Assembly (NCBI GenBank): GCA_903862645.1
Contig: CAIOZF010000098.1
Coordinates: 1 to 64,000 of the forward strand
Length of the DNA: 64,000 nt
Direction of reading: 5' to 3'
Source of the DNA: an uncultured Gammaproteobacteria bacterium
GTDB lineage: Bacteria; Pseudomonadota; Gammaproteobacteria; Pseudomonadales; Pseudohongiellaceae
Under the pieces are notes generated by a model. It was not told the origin of the DNA and did no database searches. It saw nothing but the letters and a program-made list of their open reading frames with translations. This document shows, piece after piece, positions 38,234 through 47,837 of this stretch (the stretch's first letter is position 1; the number at the start of each line of letters is the position of its first letter). Position numbers and translations under genes: made by a program.

Positions 38234-39802
38234 ATGCGTCTGTTCCCACCTTTCACGCCCATGCTGCTATCCTTCCTGCTCACGGCGAGTGCCTGTCAGA
38301 GCGGCAACGAGAAGGAGACTGCATCCCTGCTGGATGAGGCCGACGTAGCCACTCTGCAGGCTGCGATGGGCGCCGGCGAGCTGACCGCCGTGGCGCTGGT
38401 GGCTCATTACCAGCAACGCATCGCGGCACTCGATCCACAGCTGCACGCCATTCTGGAGCTCAACCCCGACGCCCTCAGCATAGCCAGCGCACTCGATGCA
38501 GAACGGGCGGAGGGGAAGGTGCGATCAGCGCTGCACGGCATCCCCGTGCTGCTCAAAGACAATATCGATACTGCCGACGGCATGCACACTACCGCAGGCA
38601 GCCTCGCTCTGCTGGACGCTCCGGCACCGGCACGGGATGCGTTCCTGGTACAGCGTCTGCGCGAGGCCGGCGCGATCATATTGGGCAAGACCAACATGAG
38701 TGAGTGGGCCAACTTTCGTTCGTCCGGCGCCTCCAGCGGCTGGTCCGCACGAGGCGGTCAAACCCGCAATCCCTACAATCTACTTCGCAGCCCCTGCGGT
38801 TCGAGTTCAGGATCAGCGGTCGCGCTGGCCGCCAACCTGGCCGTGCTCGCGGTAGGCACCGAGACGGACGGCTCTATCGTCTGTCCCGCCGCTCACAACA
38901 GCATTGTGGGCATAAAACCCAGTCTGGGGCTGATCTCCCGTGCCGGCATCATCCCGATTGCTCACAGCCAGGACACGGCAGGACCGATGGCCCGTACGGT
39001 CCGCGACGCCGCGCTGCTGCTCAATGCGCTGGTGGCCACCGATCCTGAGGACTACATCACCACCAACGTTCAGACCCGCAACCCGGTGGACTACACCGTT
39101 TACCTGCTTGCAGATGGCCTGCGAGGGCAGCGCATTGGTGTACTGCGCCAGGATTTCGGCCAGAACCCGGCCCTGGACGCACTGATGGAGGAACAGCTGA
39201 CGATCTTGCGCAATGCCGGTGCCGAGCTCGTGGACCTGGGTATTCGGACTCGCGACTCTTTCACCGCAGCGGAGACTGAAGTTCTGCTTTTCGAGTTCAA
39301 GAACGACCTCAACAACTATCTGTATGAGCGCGGCGGCCCCCTGCAGGACCTCGCGGACGTGATTCAATTCAACGAGGAAAATGCCAGCATCGAACTGGCG
39401 GACTTTGGTCAGGAGCTATTCCTGCTGGCGCAGGAAAAAGGTGATTTGGGGGATGGTGAATATCTGTCGGCATTGGGCATGAGCAAGGCCTTGAGTCAGA
39501 CCAACATCAATTCCGCACTTCAGCAGATGGAACTGGACGCACTGGTCGCTCCGACCAACAGTATTGGCTGGCTGGTCGACCCAAGCGGAGACAAGACCGA
39601 AGGCTATATCTCCAACTCCAGCCTGGCGGCCGTTGCGGGCTACCCCAATATCACGGTGCCAGCGGGCTATATCGATGGCTTCCCGATAGGCATCAGTTTC
39701 TTCGCCGGCGAGTTTTCAGAACCCCGACTGCTGAGCATCGCCTATGCCTATGAGCAGCTGTCGCAGGCGCGCAAGCCGCCGCAGCTAATGGAGACCAACT
39801 AA
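38234..39802 (+). CDS. Amidase signature family protein, secreted/lipoprotein
   Basis: Lipobox-like TASAC; GKTNMSEWANFRSS...SPCGSSSGSAVALAANLAVLAVGTETDGSIVCPAAHNSIVGIKPSLGL. Confidence 0.94.
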   Translation: MRLFPPFTPMLLSFLLTASACQSGNEKETASLLDEADVATLQAAMGAGELTAVALVAHYQQRIAALDPQLHAILELNPDALSIASALDAERAEGKVRSALHGIPVLLKDNIDTADGMHTTAGSLALLDAPAPARDAFLVQRLREAGAIILGKTNMSEWANFRSSGASSGWSARGGQTRNPYNLLRSPCGSSSGSAVALAANLAVLAVGTETDGSIVCPAAHNSIVGIKPSLGLISRAGIIPIAHSQDTAGPMARTVRDAALLLNALVATDPEDYITTNVQTRNPVDYTVYLLADGLRGQRIGVLRQDFGQNPALDALMEEQLTILRNAGAELVDLGIRTRDSFTAAETEVLLFEFKNDLNNYLYERGGPLQDLADVIQFNEENASIELADFGQELFLLAQEKGDLGDGEYLSALGMSKALSQTNINSALQQMELDALVAPTNSIGWLVDPSGDKTEGYISNSSLAAVAGYPNITVPAGYIDGFPIGISFFAGEFSEPRLLSIAYAYEQLSQARKPPQLMETN

Positions 39803-39960
39803 GCAGTCTCGCACTGCAACAGCGCCTTCAGAGAGCGGATGAACTTGCCGGGATCGCCAAGGTTTTCAATCAACGAGGGCTCTGCTATCTCGAAGCAGAT
39901 ACAGTTGCCCGGCATCTTGTGACGGGTAGTGACACTACATACCCATCGGGCGGGATCTTT
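39799..39960 (-). pseudogene. Fragment of an EAL (c-di-GMP phosphodiesterase) domain
   Basis: Reverse-strand translation KDPARWVCSVTTRHKMPGNCICFEIAEPSLIENLGDPGKFIRSLKALLQCETA* matches the EAL-domain block ICFEITETAAI..L..A..FI..LK.LGC; no start codon and no downstream LDDFGSG. Confidence 0.65.
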
Positions 39961-39967
39961 TAAATTT

Positions 39968-40009
39968 GGGGTCAGAGTAAAAATACAGCTGTATTTTTAC
40001 TCTGACCCC
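39968..40009. repeat. 42-bp perfect palindrome GGGGTCAGAGTAAAAATACAG/CTGTATTTTTACTCTGACCCC
   Basis: 21-bp arms with no spacer; directly next to the EAL fragment. Confidence 0.95.
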
Positions 40010-40025
40010 GAATGACTGACCCCGG

Positions 40026-40832
40026 TCATTCCACGCCGGGCTTGCGGTACTGCCCGAAGAGAAGCTCTTCGACGTATTCAACGCACTTGAACTCTATCAA
40101 CTCCATGTTCGGATCAAGGCGACGATACAGCGGCAGGCTGATTGTCCAGGGCTCACTATAGACCTCCGGATCAGTGATGGTGGCTTCGTAACGGATCACG
40201 TTCTCGCTCTCCAGCGTGTACCGCTCCTCTACACGCATCTGGTAACTGTGCCAGTTACCCGAGCTGTCCAGCCAGGTGTCCGGCATCTGCCCTGTTACGG
40301 TGATCACCAGCGTGTCACCTTCCCAGTGACCGATGTTGTGTCCCATCCAGCTGTCGACCTGCGACTCCAGATCAGGCTGATCCATGTAGACGATGCGATC
40401 GGCACCTGCAAATTCGTATGTGATCAGTGTTGTATCCGGCGCCTGTATAATCTGGAAGGGATAAGGCAAATAGGTGGCACGTGGCACGCCAGGCAGATAA
40501 CACTTTACGACGGGATCTTTCACCAGCCAGTCAGCCTGATTCTGTTGCTTGACGACCAATGCTTCCGGCTTGTAGGGAATGTTACCGCCAACCACAACTC
40601 CCATGCCTCCCGGAATGGCGCCCAAAGCCCCCATTTCCACGACCGGACCCGGTCGCGATGCGTGGGTCTCCAGATCCCAGTGGGCAGTGCCCAGGGTCTG
40701 CCAGATTCCATTGAAATCGGGTTTGCCGTCGGGGGTGCGGGGAATACTGTTGCTCTGCGCAAAAACCGAACCGCTCGCCAGTACTGACAGCGCCGCAGCG
40801 GTCATCATCAAATTTTTGATTGTTGTTTTCAT
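40026..40832 (-). CDS. Secreted hypothetical protein, paralog of downstream gene
   Basis: Signal peptide; PRTPDGKPDFNGIWQTL start motif; ends at stop 40026-40028. Confidence 0.75.
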   Translation of the reverse strand: MKTTIKNLMMTAAALSVLASGSVFAQSNSIPRTPDGKPDFNGIWQTLGTAHWDLETHASRPGPVVEMGALGAIPGGMGVVVGGNIPYKPEALVVKQQNQADWLVKDPVVKCYLPGVPRATYLPYPFQIIQAPDTTLITYEFAGADRIVYMDQPDLESQVDSWMGHNIGHWEGDTLVITVTGQMPDTWLDSSGNWHSYQMRVEERYTLESENVIRYEATITDPEVYSEPWTISLPLYRRLDPNMELIEFKCVEYVEELLFGQYRKPGVE

Positions 40833-40856
40833 GAACTACCCTTTTCCTGTTTTTGC

Positions 40857-41867
40857 TCAGTTACCACTGGAATCCACGTAGGTGCCTTCTTCCACACGCT
40901 GACCGCGCAGGATATTGACCATCCCGTAGTTGCCTTCGTGGCAGGCGTACTCATATATCGCTTCTTCCACCTTAAGCATCGGCACCAGAACCGTCACCGG
41001 CGCAACGAAGGCCTGCGGATCGTTGACCGTAAACTCATACTCCACCTTATCATCGGCGACGCGGGTGAAACGCTCGATCAGATGCATGTTCTTGGCGACA
41101 CCGGTACCCCTGAAGCTCTGGGTCTTGTCTGTGAAATTGGTGGTTTCCACAACCAGCGTGTCGCCGTCCCAGTAGCCGCGAGAATCACCGGTCCACTGCT
41201 CGATATCGCCGGGCAGATGCGGACGACCATCGATGGGGACGATACGCGCCTCGTGGATCATCTCATTGAGGAGCACGAAGTGGTCTTTGTTCTGGAAAAG
41301 TTGCACGTTGTTGTTGTACATGCTCGGCATAAATGGGGGAACGGAATTGAATCCCATGAGACAACGCTCGGAAAGTCCTCGATCTTCCGGACCATCCTTG
41401 CCGATGCCGCCCACGGTAAAGCGCACGGGGCGCTCGCCCTCAATGTCCGGCCCAAGACCTCCGAACGCCACTGGAGCTCCCGGGACGCGGGCAGGCATTC
41501 TGCCATTGGGCGGATCGATGATCAGCGAGGTGCGGCGATTCTCTTCAACTGGAAGCCCCTCAATCCAGAACTGGTTATACCCGCCCACACCACCCTGGGA
41601 GGAGTTGCCGTCGGAGGAGGCAATCTCTGCCTGCGCCTCTTCACGAATCCGGGCGACATCATCATCAGTAAGATATTCCTGTTCGGCATACCGCGCCGGA
41701 CGTTCCAGTGGAGTGTTGGAGCTGAAGTTCCACACTCCGCGCAGATCGGGTTGCCCCCACTCATTGCGCGGAGCTGTGTAATTGCTGTCGGCAGCAAAGG
41801 CTGCAGCGCTCAACGACGCGGCAACGCTCATGGATATCGCGATTGATATAAGGCATCGACTGGTCAC
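40857..41867 (-). CDS. Secreted hypothetical protein, paralog of 40026-40832
   Basis: APRNEWGQPDLRGVWNFSSNTPLERPARYAEQEYLTDDDVARI; GHWEGDTLVI / GYWDGDTLVVETTNFTD motif shared with its neighbour. Confidence 0.78.
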   Translation of the reverse strand: MTSRCLISIAISMSVAASLSAAAFAADSNYTAPRNEWGQPDLRGVWNFSSNTPLERPARYAEQEYLTDDDVARIREEAQAEIASSDGNSSQGGVGGYNQFWIEGLPVEENRRTSLIIDPPNGRMPARVPGAPVAFGGLGPDIEGERPVRFTVGGIGKDGPEDRGLSERCLMGFNSVPPFMPSMYNNNVQLFQNKDHFVLLNEMIHEARIVPIDGRPHLPGDIEQWTGDSRGYWDGDTLVVETTNFTDKTQSFRGTGVAKNMHLIERFTRVADDKVEYEFTVNDPQAFVAPVTVLVPMLKVEEAIYEYACHEGNYGMVNILRGQRVEEGTYVDSSGN

Positions 41868-42022
41868 TTCATTCTCCTTTGGAGCTATTGATGGGTTCTA
41901 TAGGCAGTATTTTCATGATGAATGCCTGGTGAAATCATCCATCTATTTCACGAAGGTGGCCGGAGAGTAATCCAGCCTTTTTCTTTATTCAATGCTTATC
42001 CGGGGAATTGCGACAGGGCGGT

Positions 42023-42514
42023 CTATTGCTCGGAGATTAGTAATCCGAACTGATCAATCTCGATCAACACATTGCGCATGCCAGTGATATCGACCGAGGC
42101 TGAAGTGGAACTCTGATGTTCGGAGAAGACCAGAACCTTGAAGGCACTCGTGTGCCGTTCTGGCAACTTCAGGGTTGCACCACCAAAACCTTGTGGAACC
42201 GGCAGATTGACGATATCGATGACGTCCGCCCGCGTCGCACGGTAGTCGCGCTTCTTCGAGTACCAGTCAAACTGGGTGAGAGGTTCATCCTGCACAATGC
42301 TGGTGTCATAGAAGAACACCACGTCAACGCCACTGATCAGAACCGAATTGAGGTCAAGCCGGGACGAAACTTGGATGCTGGTCAGCGATGTCTCCGCCAA
42401 AGCGCTGTTCACCAATGCGAGAGCCAGAAAGCAGGTTGCCAACAGCCTCGGCAAAGCACCTGAAAGGACTTTCGGGGAAAATTGCTGCGCAGCGAGATTT
42501 AGTGGCCGATTCAT
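42023..42514 (-). CDS. Secreted hypothetical protein
   Basis: Signal peptide LLATCFLALALVNSALA; VDVVFFYDTSIVQDEPLTQFDWYSKKRDY. Confidence 0.6.
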   Translation of the reverse strand: MNRPLNLAAQQFSPKVLSGALPRLLATCFLALALVNSALAETSLTSIQVSSRLDLNSVLISGVDVVFFYDTSIVQDEPLTQFDWYSKKRDYRATRADVIDIVNLPVPQGFGGATLKLPERHTSAFKVLVFSEHQSSTSASVDITGMRNVLIEIDQFGLLISEQ

Positions 42515-42604
42515 GACGTCTCCTTCAGGGTGAATACAATTGTCACCCGCCGGGAAAATTGCGGCAATAAAAAAGGCCTGCATCTCTGCAAGCCTTTAAA
42601 GTAG

Positions 42605-42680
<76 letters not shown>

Positions 42681-42842
42681 ATTGAAACATGACGTCTTGG
42701 ACGTACAGGGCGCGCATACTACCAATCCTTCCACGGCCGAGCAACGACTTTTTGGCCGCCCCTTTCATTGAACGCTCGCAGATAATGCGCTAGCTTAGCC
42801 TCTTGGCAATATCCTCTCCTCCACTATCCAGGCAGCACAGTG

Positions 42843-44480
42843 ATGACCACCCCCAGCCGTACTCATTCCTGGCAGAAACTCACTGCACACCGTCAGCAAC
42901 TATTCTCCAGCGGAACCACGATTGCCGATCTGTTTACCGGCGATGCCGCACGCTTCCGACGCTTCAGCGTCAACACTGGCGAAATTCTGCTGGATTATTC
43001 AAAGAACCTGATCACCGATGAGACAACCCGGCTGTTGCTGGCGCTGGCCGACGAGGCTGGCCTGCAAGATGCCATCACTGCCATGTTCCGGGCCGATGTC
43101 ATCAACACGACAGAGCAGCGGCCCGCGCTGCATGTGGCGCTGCGCACACTGTTGCCCGAAGCCAGGCTGAATGTAGGCGAGGAGGTGCAGGCCACGCTCG
43201 ACAAGATGGAGGGCTTTGTCGAAGAGGTGCAGAAAGGGCGCTGGAAAGGTTACACAGGCAAACCTATCAGCACGGTGATCAATATCGGCATCGGTGGTTC
43301 GGATCTCGGGCCGGCCATGGTGACAGCAGCGCTGGTCAACTGGCACGTACCACAACTGCACTGCCATTTCGTTTCCAATGTGGACCCAGTGCACATGCGT
43401 GAAACACTGGCGACCGCAGACCCGCAGACCACTCTTTTCATCATCGCATCGAAGTCATTCAACACCTTGGAAACTCACCAGAACGCGGCCTTGGCGCGAC
43501 GCTGGTATCTGGACAATGGCGGCGATGTCGCGCTGATTGCCCGCCACTTTGTGGCTGTCACCGCCAATGTTCGCAAGGCGCAGGCGTTCGGCATTGACGC
43601 CGCCAACATTTTCCCGATGTGGGACTGGGTCGGCGGACGTTACTCACTGTGGTCGGCAATAGGGCTGCCCATCGCACTGGCGGTGGGGATGCCAAAATTC
43701 CGCGAATTGCTGCACGGCGCACGGCTGGTGGACGAGCATTTCCGCGACACTCCCTTCGAGCGCAACATCCCTGTCATCATGGGACTGCTCGCCGTATGGC
43801 ACAGCGGTTTCTGCGGCGCATCAAGCCAGGCAATTCTGCCCTACAGCCAATCCCTGAATCTGTTCCCGGCATTCCTGCAACAGCTGGAGATGGAGAGTCT
43901 TGGCAAGTCTGTGGAAATCGACGGCAGCCCTGTGCGCACCGCCACCGGTCCGATTGTCTGGGGCAGTGCGGGCACCAACGGCCAGCACTCATTCCACCAG
44001 CTGCTGCACCAGGGCACACATCTGATACCAGCCGACTTCATCGGCATTGTCAGATCGGTGTATGGCCAGGACCATGACCAGCACACCCATCTGCTCGCCA
44101 ACTGTTTCAGCCAGAGCCAGGCTCTGATGCAGGGCAAGAGCGAGGAGGAAGCCTGTCGTGAACTGCTCGCCCAGGGGCGTGATGAGACTTTTGCCAGAGC
44201 GCTGGCGAAACATAAGGTCATCCCTGGCAACAAGCCCAGCAATACGCTGCTGTTGCGGGAGCTTTCGGCACAGAACCTTGGCAGCCTGATTGCCATCTAC
44301 GAACACAAGGTCTATGTCGAGAGTGTCATCTGGAACATCAATGCCTTCGATCAGTGGGGTGTGGAGCTGGGCAAGCAACTGGGAGAGAAGCTCTACGAGG
44401 CACTGACAGCGACGACCGCGAGCGAGCGTTTCGACGCCTCGACCAATGGCCTGATCAACCACTGTCGCAAGCGCGACTGA
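42843..44480 (+). CDS. pgi: Glucose-6-phosphate isomerase
   Basis: INIGIGGSDLGPAMVTAAL, VWGSAGTNGQHSFHQLLHQGT, FDQWGVELGKQLGEKL. Confidence 0.97.
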   Translation: MTTPSRTHSWQKLTAHRQQLFSSGTTIADLFTGDAARFRRFSVNTGEILLDYSKNLITDETTRLLLALADEAGLQDAITAMFRADVINTTEQRPALHVALRTLLPEARLNVGEEVQATLDKMEGFVEEVQKGRWKGYTGKPISTVINIGIGGSDLGPAMVTAALVNWHVPQLHCHFVSNVDPVHMRETLATADPQTTLFIIASKSFNTLETHQNAALARRWYLDNGGDVALIARHFVAVTANVRKAQAFGIDAANIFPMWDWVGGRYSLWSAIGLPIALAVGMPKFRELLHGARLVDEHFRDTPFERNIPVIMGLLAVWHSGFCGASSQAILPYSQSLNLFPAFLQQLEMESLGKSVEIDGSPVRTATGPIVWGSAGTNGQHSFHQLLHQGTHLIPADFIGIVRSVYGQDHDQHTHLLANCFSQSQALMQGKSEEEACRELLAQGRDETFARALAKHKVIPGNKPSNTLLLRELSAQNLGSLIAIYEHKVYVESVIWNINAFDQWGVELGKQLGEKLYEALTATTASERFDASTNGLINHCRKRD

Positions 44481-44527
44481 CAGGTTTTACAGAACAGGAT
44501 GTGAATGGATCACAGATCAGGAACCCA

Positions 44528-45946
44528 ATGACCGGCAAGACCACACACAAGATCATCGTCGGTAGCGAGGAGTGGTGCTCACTGCCGCTGTTGAGTATCC
44601 CTGCCATCAAGGTGCGGGTGGACTCTGGCGCCAAGACCTCGGCACTGCACGCCTTCAATATCAAGGGCTTCAAGCGCGCTGACAGCGACTGGGTCAGCTT
44701 CGAGGTGCATCCGTTGCAGGGCAATCGCAGCACCATCGTGCCTTGTGAGGCGGAAGTCCTGGACAAGCGCACGGTGAAAAGCTCCAGCGGCCTGACCGAA
44801 AAGCGCTACGTCATTCGCACCTCACTCCTGCTGGGCGAGCAGACCTGGGAAATTGAAGTAACGCTGACCAATCGCGACTCGATGGGGTATCGCATGTTGC
44901 TGGGCCGCGAAGCGATGGTGGGGCGCATCCTGGTAGACCCGGCTGCGGGCTTCATGGGTGGCGAGATTGAAGAGGAAAATCTGGAACAGCAGTACTTCGC
45001 CCACAACCGCAAAAGCCTTGGGCTCAGCATCGGTCTGCTAGCCAGCAATCCGGAGTTGCCGAGCAATGTACGCCTGATGGAAGCTGGTGAAGAACGCGGC
45101 CATCGCATGCATTTTTATGACATCCGGCAGTGCTACATGAAGCTCGACGCCGAGACTCCAGAGGTGCATTACCGAGGCGGCAGAATTCTCAACAAGCTTG
45201 ATGCAGTGATTCCGCGAATCCGACCCGACCTGACCTTTTACGGTTGTGCGCTGGTGCGGCAGTTTGAAAGCATCGGCATCTACTCGCTGAATTCCGCCGA
45301 GGCCATCGGTAATTCACGCGACAAGCTGTTCTCTCTGCAAATGCTGCTGCGCAGTGGCCTGAGTATTCCGACCTCGGGGTTTGCCGACAGCCCCATCGAA
45401 ACGGGCGAGTTGATCGACATGGTCAATGGCGCTCCACTGGTAGTCAAACTACTTGAAGGACCGCAGGGAAGGGGCGTGGTGCTGGCAGAAACCCGCAAGG
45501 CCGGTGAAAGCCTGATCAATGCCTTCAAGTCGTTACAGGCCAATCTGTTGGTGCAAGAATTCATCAAGGAAGCAGACGGCAAGGATCTGCGCCTGTTCGT
45601 GGTAGACGGCAAGGTCGTGGCCGCCATGCAACGTCACGCTCTCACCGGGGATTTCCGCCCGAGCCTGCACCGCAGCGTTTCCGCCACGAAAGTGAAGATC
45701 AGTGTCGAAGAGAAGCGGCTGGCCATCAAGGCCGCCAAAGTTCTGGGGCTCAAGGTCGCTGGAGTCGACATCATCCGCTCACGCAAAGGCCCTTTGCTGC
45801 TCGAAGTCAGTTCCTCTCCGGGCATTGGCAGCATTGAGGAGGTGACGGGAAAAGACGTGGCCGGCAATATGATCATTGCCATTGAGCGACAGCTTGGCTG
45901 GCAACGTAAAGTCGCAGCGCCGCGGGAATTGAGTACGGGCTCATGA
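44528..45946 (+). CDS. Fusion of retropepsin-like (RimB/PF05618 Zn-protease-type) domain and RimK-type ATP-grasp ligase
   Basis: N-terminal IPAIKVRVDSGAKTSALHA...SMGYRMLLGREAM; C-terminal NSRDKLFSLQMLLRSGLSIPTSGFA...VVKLLEGPQGRGVVLAE...LLEVSSSPGIGSIEE. Confidence 0.93.
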   Translation: MTGKTTHKIIVGSEEWCSLPLLSIPAIKVRVDSGAKTSALHAFNIKGFKRADSDWVSFEVHPLQGNRSTIVPCEAEVLDKRTVKSSSGLTEKRYVIRTSLLLGEQTWEIEVTLTNRDSMGYRMLLGREAMVGRILVDPAAGFMGGEIEEENLEQQYFAHNRKSLGLSIGLLASNPELPSNVRLMEAGEERGHRMHFYDIRQCYMKLDAETPEVHYRGGRILNKLDAVIPRIRPDLTFYGCALVRQFESIGIYSLNSAEAIGNSRDKLFSLQMLLRSGLSIPTSGFADSPIETGELIDMVNGAPLVVKLLEGPQGRGVVLAETRKAGESLINAFKSLQANLLVQEFIKEADGKDLRLFVVDGKVVAAMQRHALTGDFRPSLHRSVSATKVKISVEEKRLAIKAAKVLGLKVAGVDIIRSRKGPLLLEVSSSPGIGSIEEVTGKDVAGNMIIAIERQLGWQRKVAAPRELSTGS

Positions 45947-46380
45947 ATACCATCCGCTTTCGCCGCGCCGCGCCGTCGGATATGGGCTGGCTATACCAGA
46001 CTTTCAAACTGACGATGCAGGACTACATCCAGCAGACCTGGGGCTGGGACGAGTTGCTGCAGCAGCACAGCTTCCACGACAACCTGCCGGCAGCGAGTTT
46101 CACCATCGCCGAGCGCGACGGCTTCGATTTTGGAGCCTACAGCGTCATGGAGAAGAGCGATCACCTGTGGCTGGAAATGGTGCTGGTGTTGCCAGCGCTG
46201 CAGAATCAGAGGCTGGGCAGTGCGCTGTTATGCCACGCCCAGGACGGCGCAGCGACCAGAGGCAAACCTTTGCGATTGAGTGTGCTGAAGGTCAATCCAG
46301 CTCAGCAGTTCTATAAACGACATGGCTTTCAGGTGACTGGTGAGGATGCTTGGAGTTTCAAGATGGAGTGGGCAATCTGA
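45943..46380 (+). CDS. GNAT family N-acetyltransferase
   Basis: RFRRAAPSDMGWLYQTF; VLVLPALQNQRLGSALLCHAQDGAATRGKPLRLSVLKVNPAQQFYKRHGF. Confidence 0.88.
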   Translation: MNTIRFRRAAPSDMGWLYQTFKLTMQDYIQQTWGWDELLQQHSFHDNLPAASFTIAERDGFDFGAYSVMEKSDHLWLEMVLVLPALQNQRLGSALLCHAQDGAATRGKPLRLSVLKVNPAQQFYKRHGFQVTGEDAWSFKMEWAI

Positions 46381-46396
46381 ACTTGAAGACTGACCT

Positions 46397-46460
46397 TGTG
46401 GGAGCTTGCCTGCAAGCGAGTCTTGGAGACAGACCGATCGCTTGCAGGCAAGCTCCCACA
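46397..46460. repeat. Inverted repeat, 23-bp arms (TGTGGGAGCTTGCCTGCAAGCGA), 18-nt loop; REP/BIME-like
   Basis: Arms 46397-46419 and 46438-46460 are perfect reverse complements, lying between convergent gene ends. Confidence 0.93.
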
Positions 46461-46464
46461 GCGG

Positions 46465-47814
46465 TTACTCCATAAGCCCCAACAGCTCCGCAGTCTTCGC
46501 TTCCATGAGCGCCGCATCGGCCCGCGACTCCACGTTCAGACGCACCACCGGCTCGGTGTTGGACATGCGCAGATTGAAGCGCCACTGCTCGAAAGTCATG
46601 CTCAGACCATCGGTGAAATCCAGTGCCAGTGCGGACCCTTCATAGTGGGCCTGCACCTTCTTGAGCAGCGCTGCCGGATTCTGGATGGTGCGATTGATCT
46701 CGCCGCTGGCCGGGAAGGCTGCCATGCGCTCTTCGACCAACTGGGACAGCGTCTTGCCGGTCTTGCAAATCATCTGCGCCACCAGCAGCCACGGAATCAT
46801 GCCGCTGTCGCAGTACGCGAAGTCGCGAAAGTAGTGATGGGCGCTCATCTCACCGCCATACACCGCATCCTCCAGACGCATACGCTCCTTGATGAAGGCG
46901 TGCCCGGTCTTGCATTGGATTGCCTCGCCACCGAAGGCCTCGGCAATCGCGATGGTGTTCCAGGTCAGGCGCGGGTCGTGGATGATCTTGCCCCCGGGAT
47001 TGGCACTCAGGAAACTCTCTGCCAGCAGGCCGACGATGTAATAACCCTCAACGAAACCGGCGTGCTCATCGAAGAAGAAACAGCGGTCGAAGTCGCCATC
47101 CCAGGCGATGCCGATATCCGCCTTGCTGGCCAGAATCGCATCGATGCTGGACTGACGGTTTTCGATCAACAGTGGATTAGGCACCCCGTTGGGGAAGTGG
47201 CCATCGGCCTGATGATGGACCTTGATGAACTTGAAAGGCAAATGAGGCTCCAGCAGATCGACAATTGCGCCTGCACCACCATTGCCAGCATTGACCACGA
47301 GCTTCAGCGGCTTAAGTGCGCTGACATCGACATAGCTCAGCAGATGCTCCACATAAGCAGGTTTGGTGTCCTGCTGAGTCAGCGTGCCACGCTGCCCGAT
47401 CGGGGCGAATTCTCCCGCTTCCGCAATGGCCTTGATCTCATTGAGACCGGTATCACCACTGATGGGTTTGGAATCTTCCCGCACCAGCTTCATGCCGTTG
47501 TAGTCCTTGGGGTTATGGCTGGCCGTCACGACGATGCCGCCACTGGTTTTCAGGTGCGAGGTCGCGAAATAGATCTCCTCAGTGCCGCACTGCCCGATGT
47601 TGATGACATCCACACCGGCGTCCAGCAAACCCTTGCTCAGAGAGTTGCAGAGTGATGCGCTGGTCAGACGAATGTCATACCCCACGACCACATTCTTCGG
47701 TTCGAGCCAAGCGGCATAGGCTCGCCCGATGCGATAAGCAATCTCTTCGTTGAGCTGGTCGGGAATGCGACCACGGACATCGTAGGGTTTAAAACAGCTG
47801 ATCTCGATTTTCAT
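46465..47814 (-). CDS. cpsG: Phosphomannomutase/phosphoglucomutase (CpsG/ManB type)
   Basis: [71 protein letters not shown]. Confidence 0.95.
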   Translation of the reverse strand: MKIEISCFKPYDVRGRIPDQLNEEIAYRIGRAYAAWLEPKNVVVGYDIRLTSASLCNSLSKGLLDAGVDVINIGQCGTEEIYFATSHLKTSGGIVVTASHNPKDYNGMKLVREDSKPISGDTGLNEIKAIAEAGEFAPIGQRGTLTQQDTKPAYVEHLLSYVDVSALKPLKLVVNAGNGGAGAIVDLLEPHLPFKFIKVHHQADGHFPNGVPNPLLIENRQSSIDAILASKADIGIAWDGDFDRCFFFDEHAGFVEGYYIVGLLAESFLSANPGGKIIHDPRLTWNTIAIAEAFGGEAIQCKTGHAFIKERMRLEDAVYGGEMSAHHYFRDFAYCDSGMIPWLLVAQMICKTGKTLSQLVEERMAAFPASGEINRTIQNPAALLKKVQAHYEGSALALDFTDGLSMTFEQWRFNLRMSNTEPVVRLNVESRADAALMEAKTAELLGLME

Positions 47815-47837
47815 CTGAAGTCTCCATCCTTCTCAGG

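Noticed and set aside
46396-47655. 419-aa ORF antisense to phosphomannomutase
   Set aside because: Antisense artefact over a conserved enzyme.
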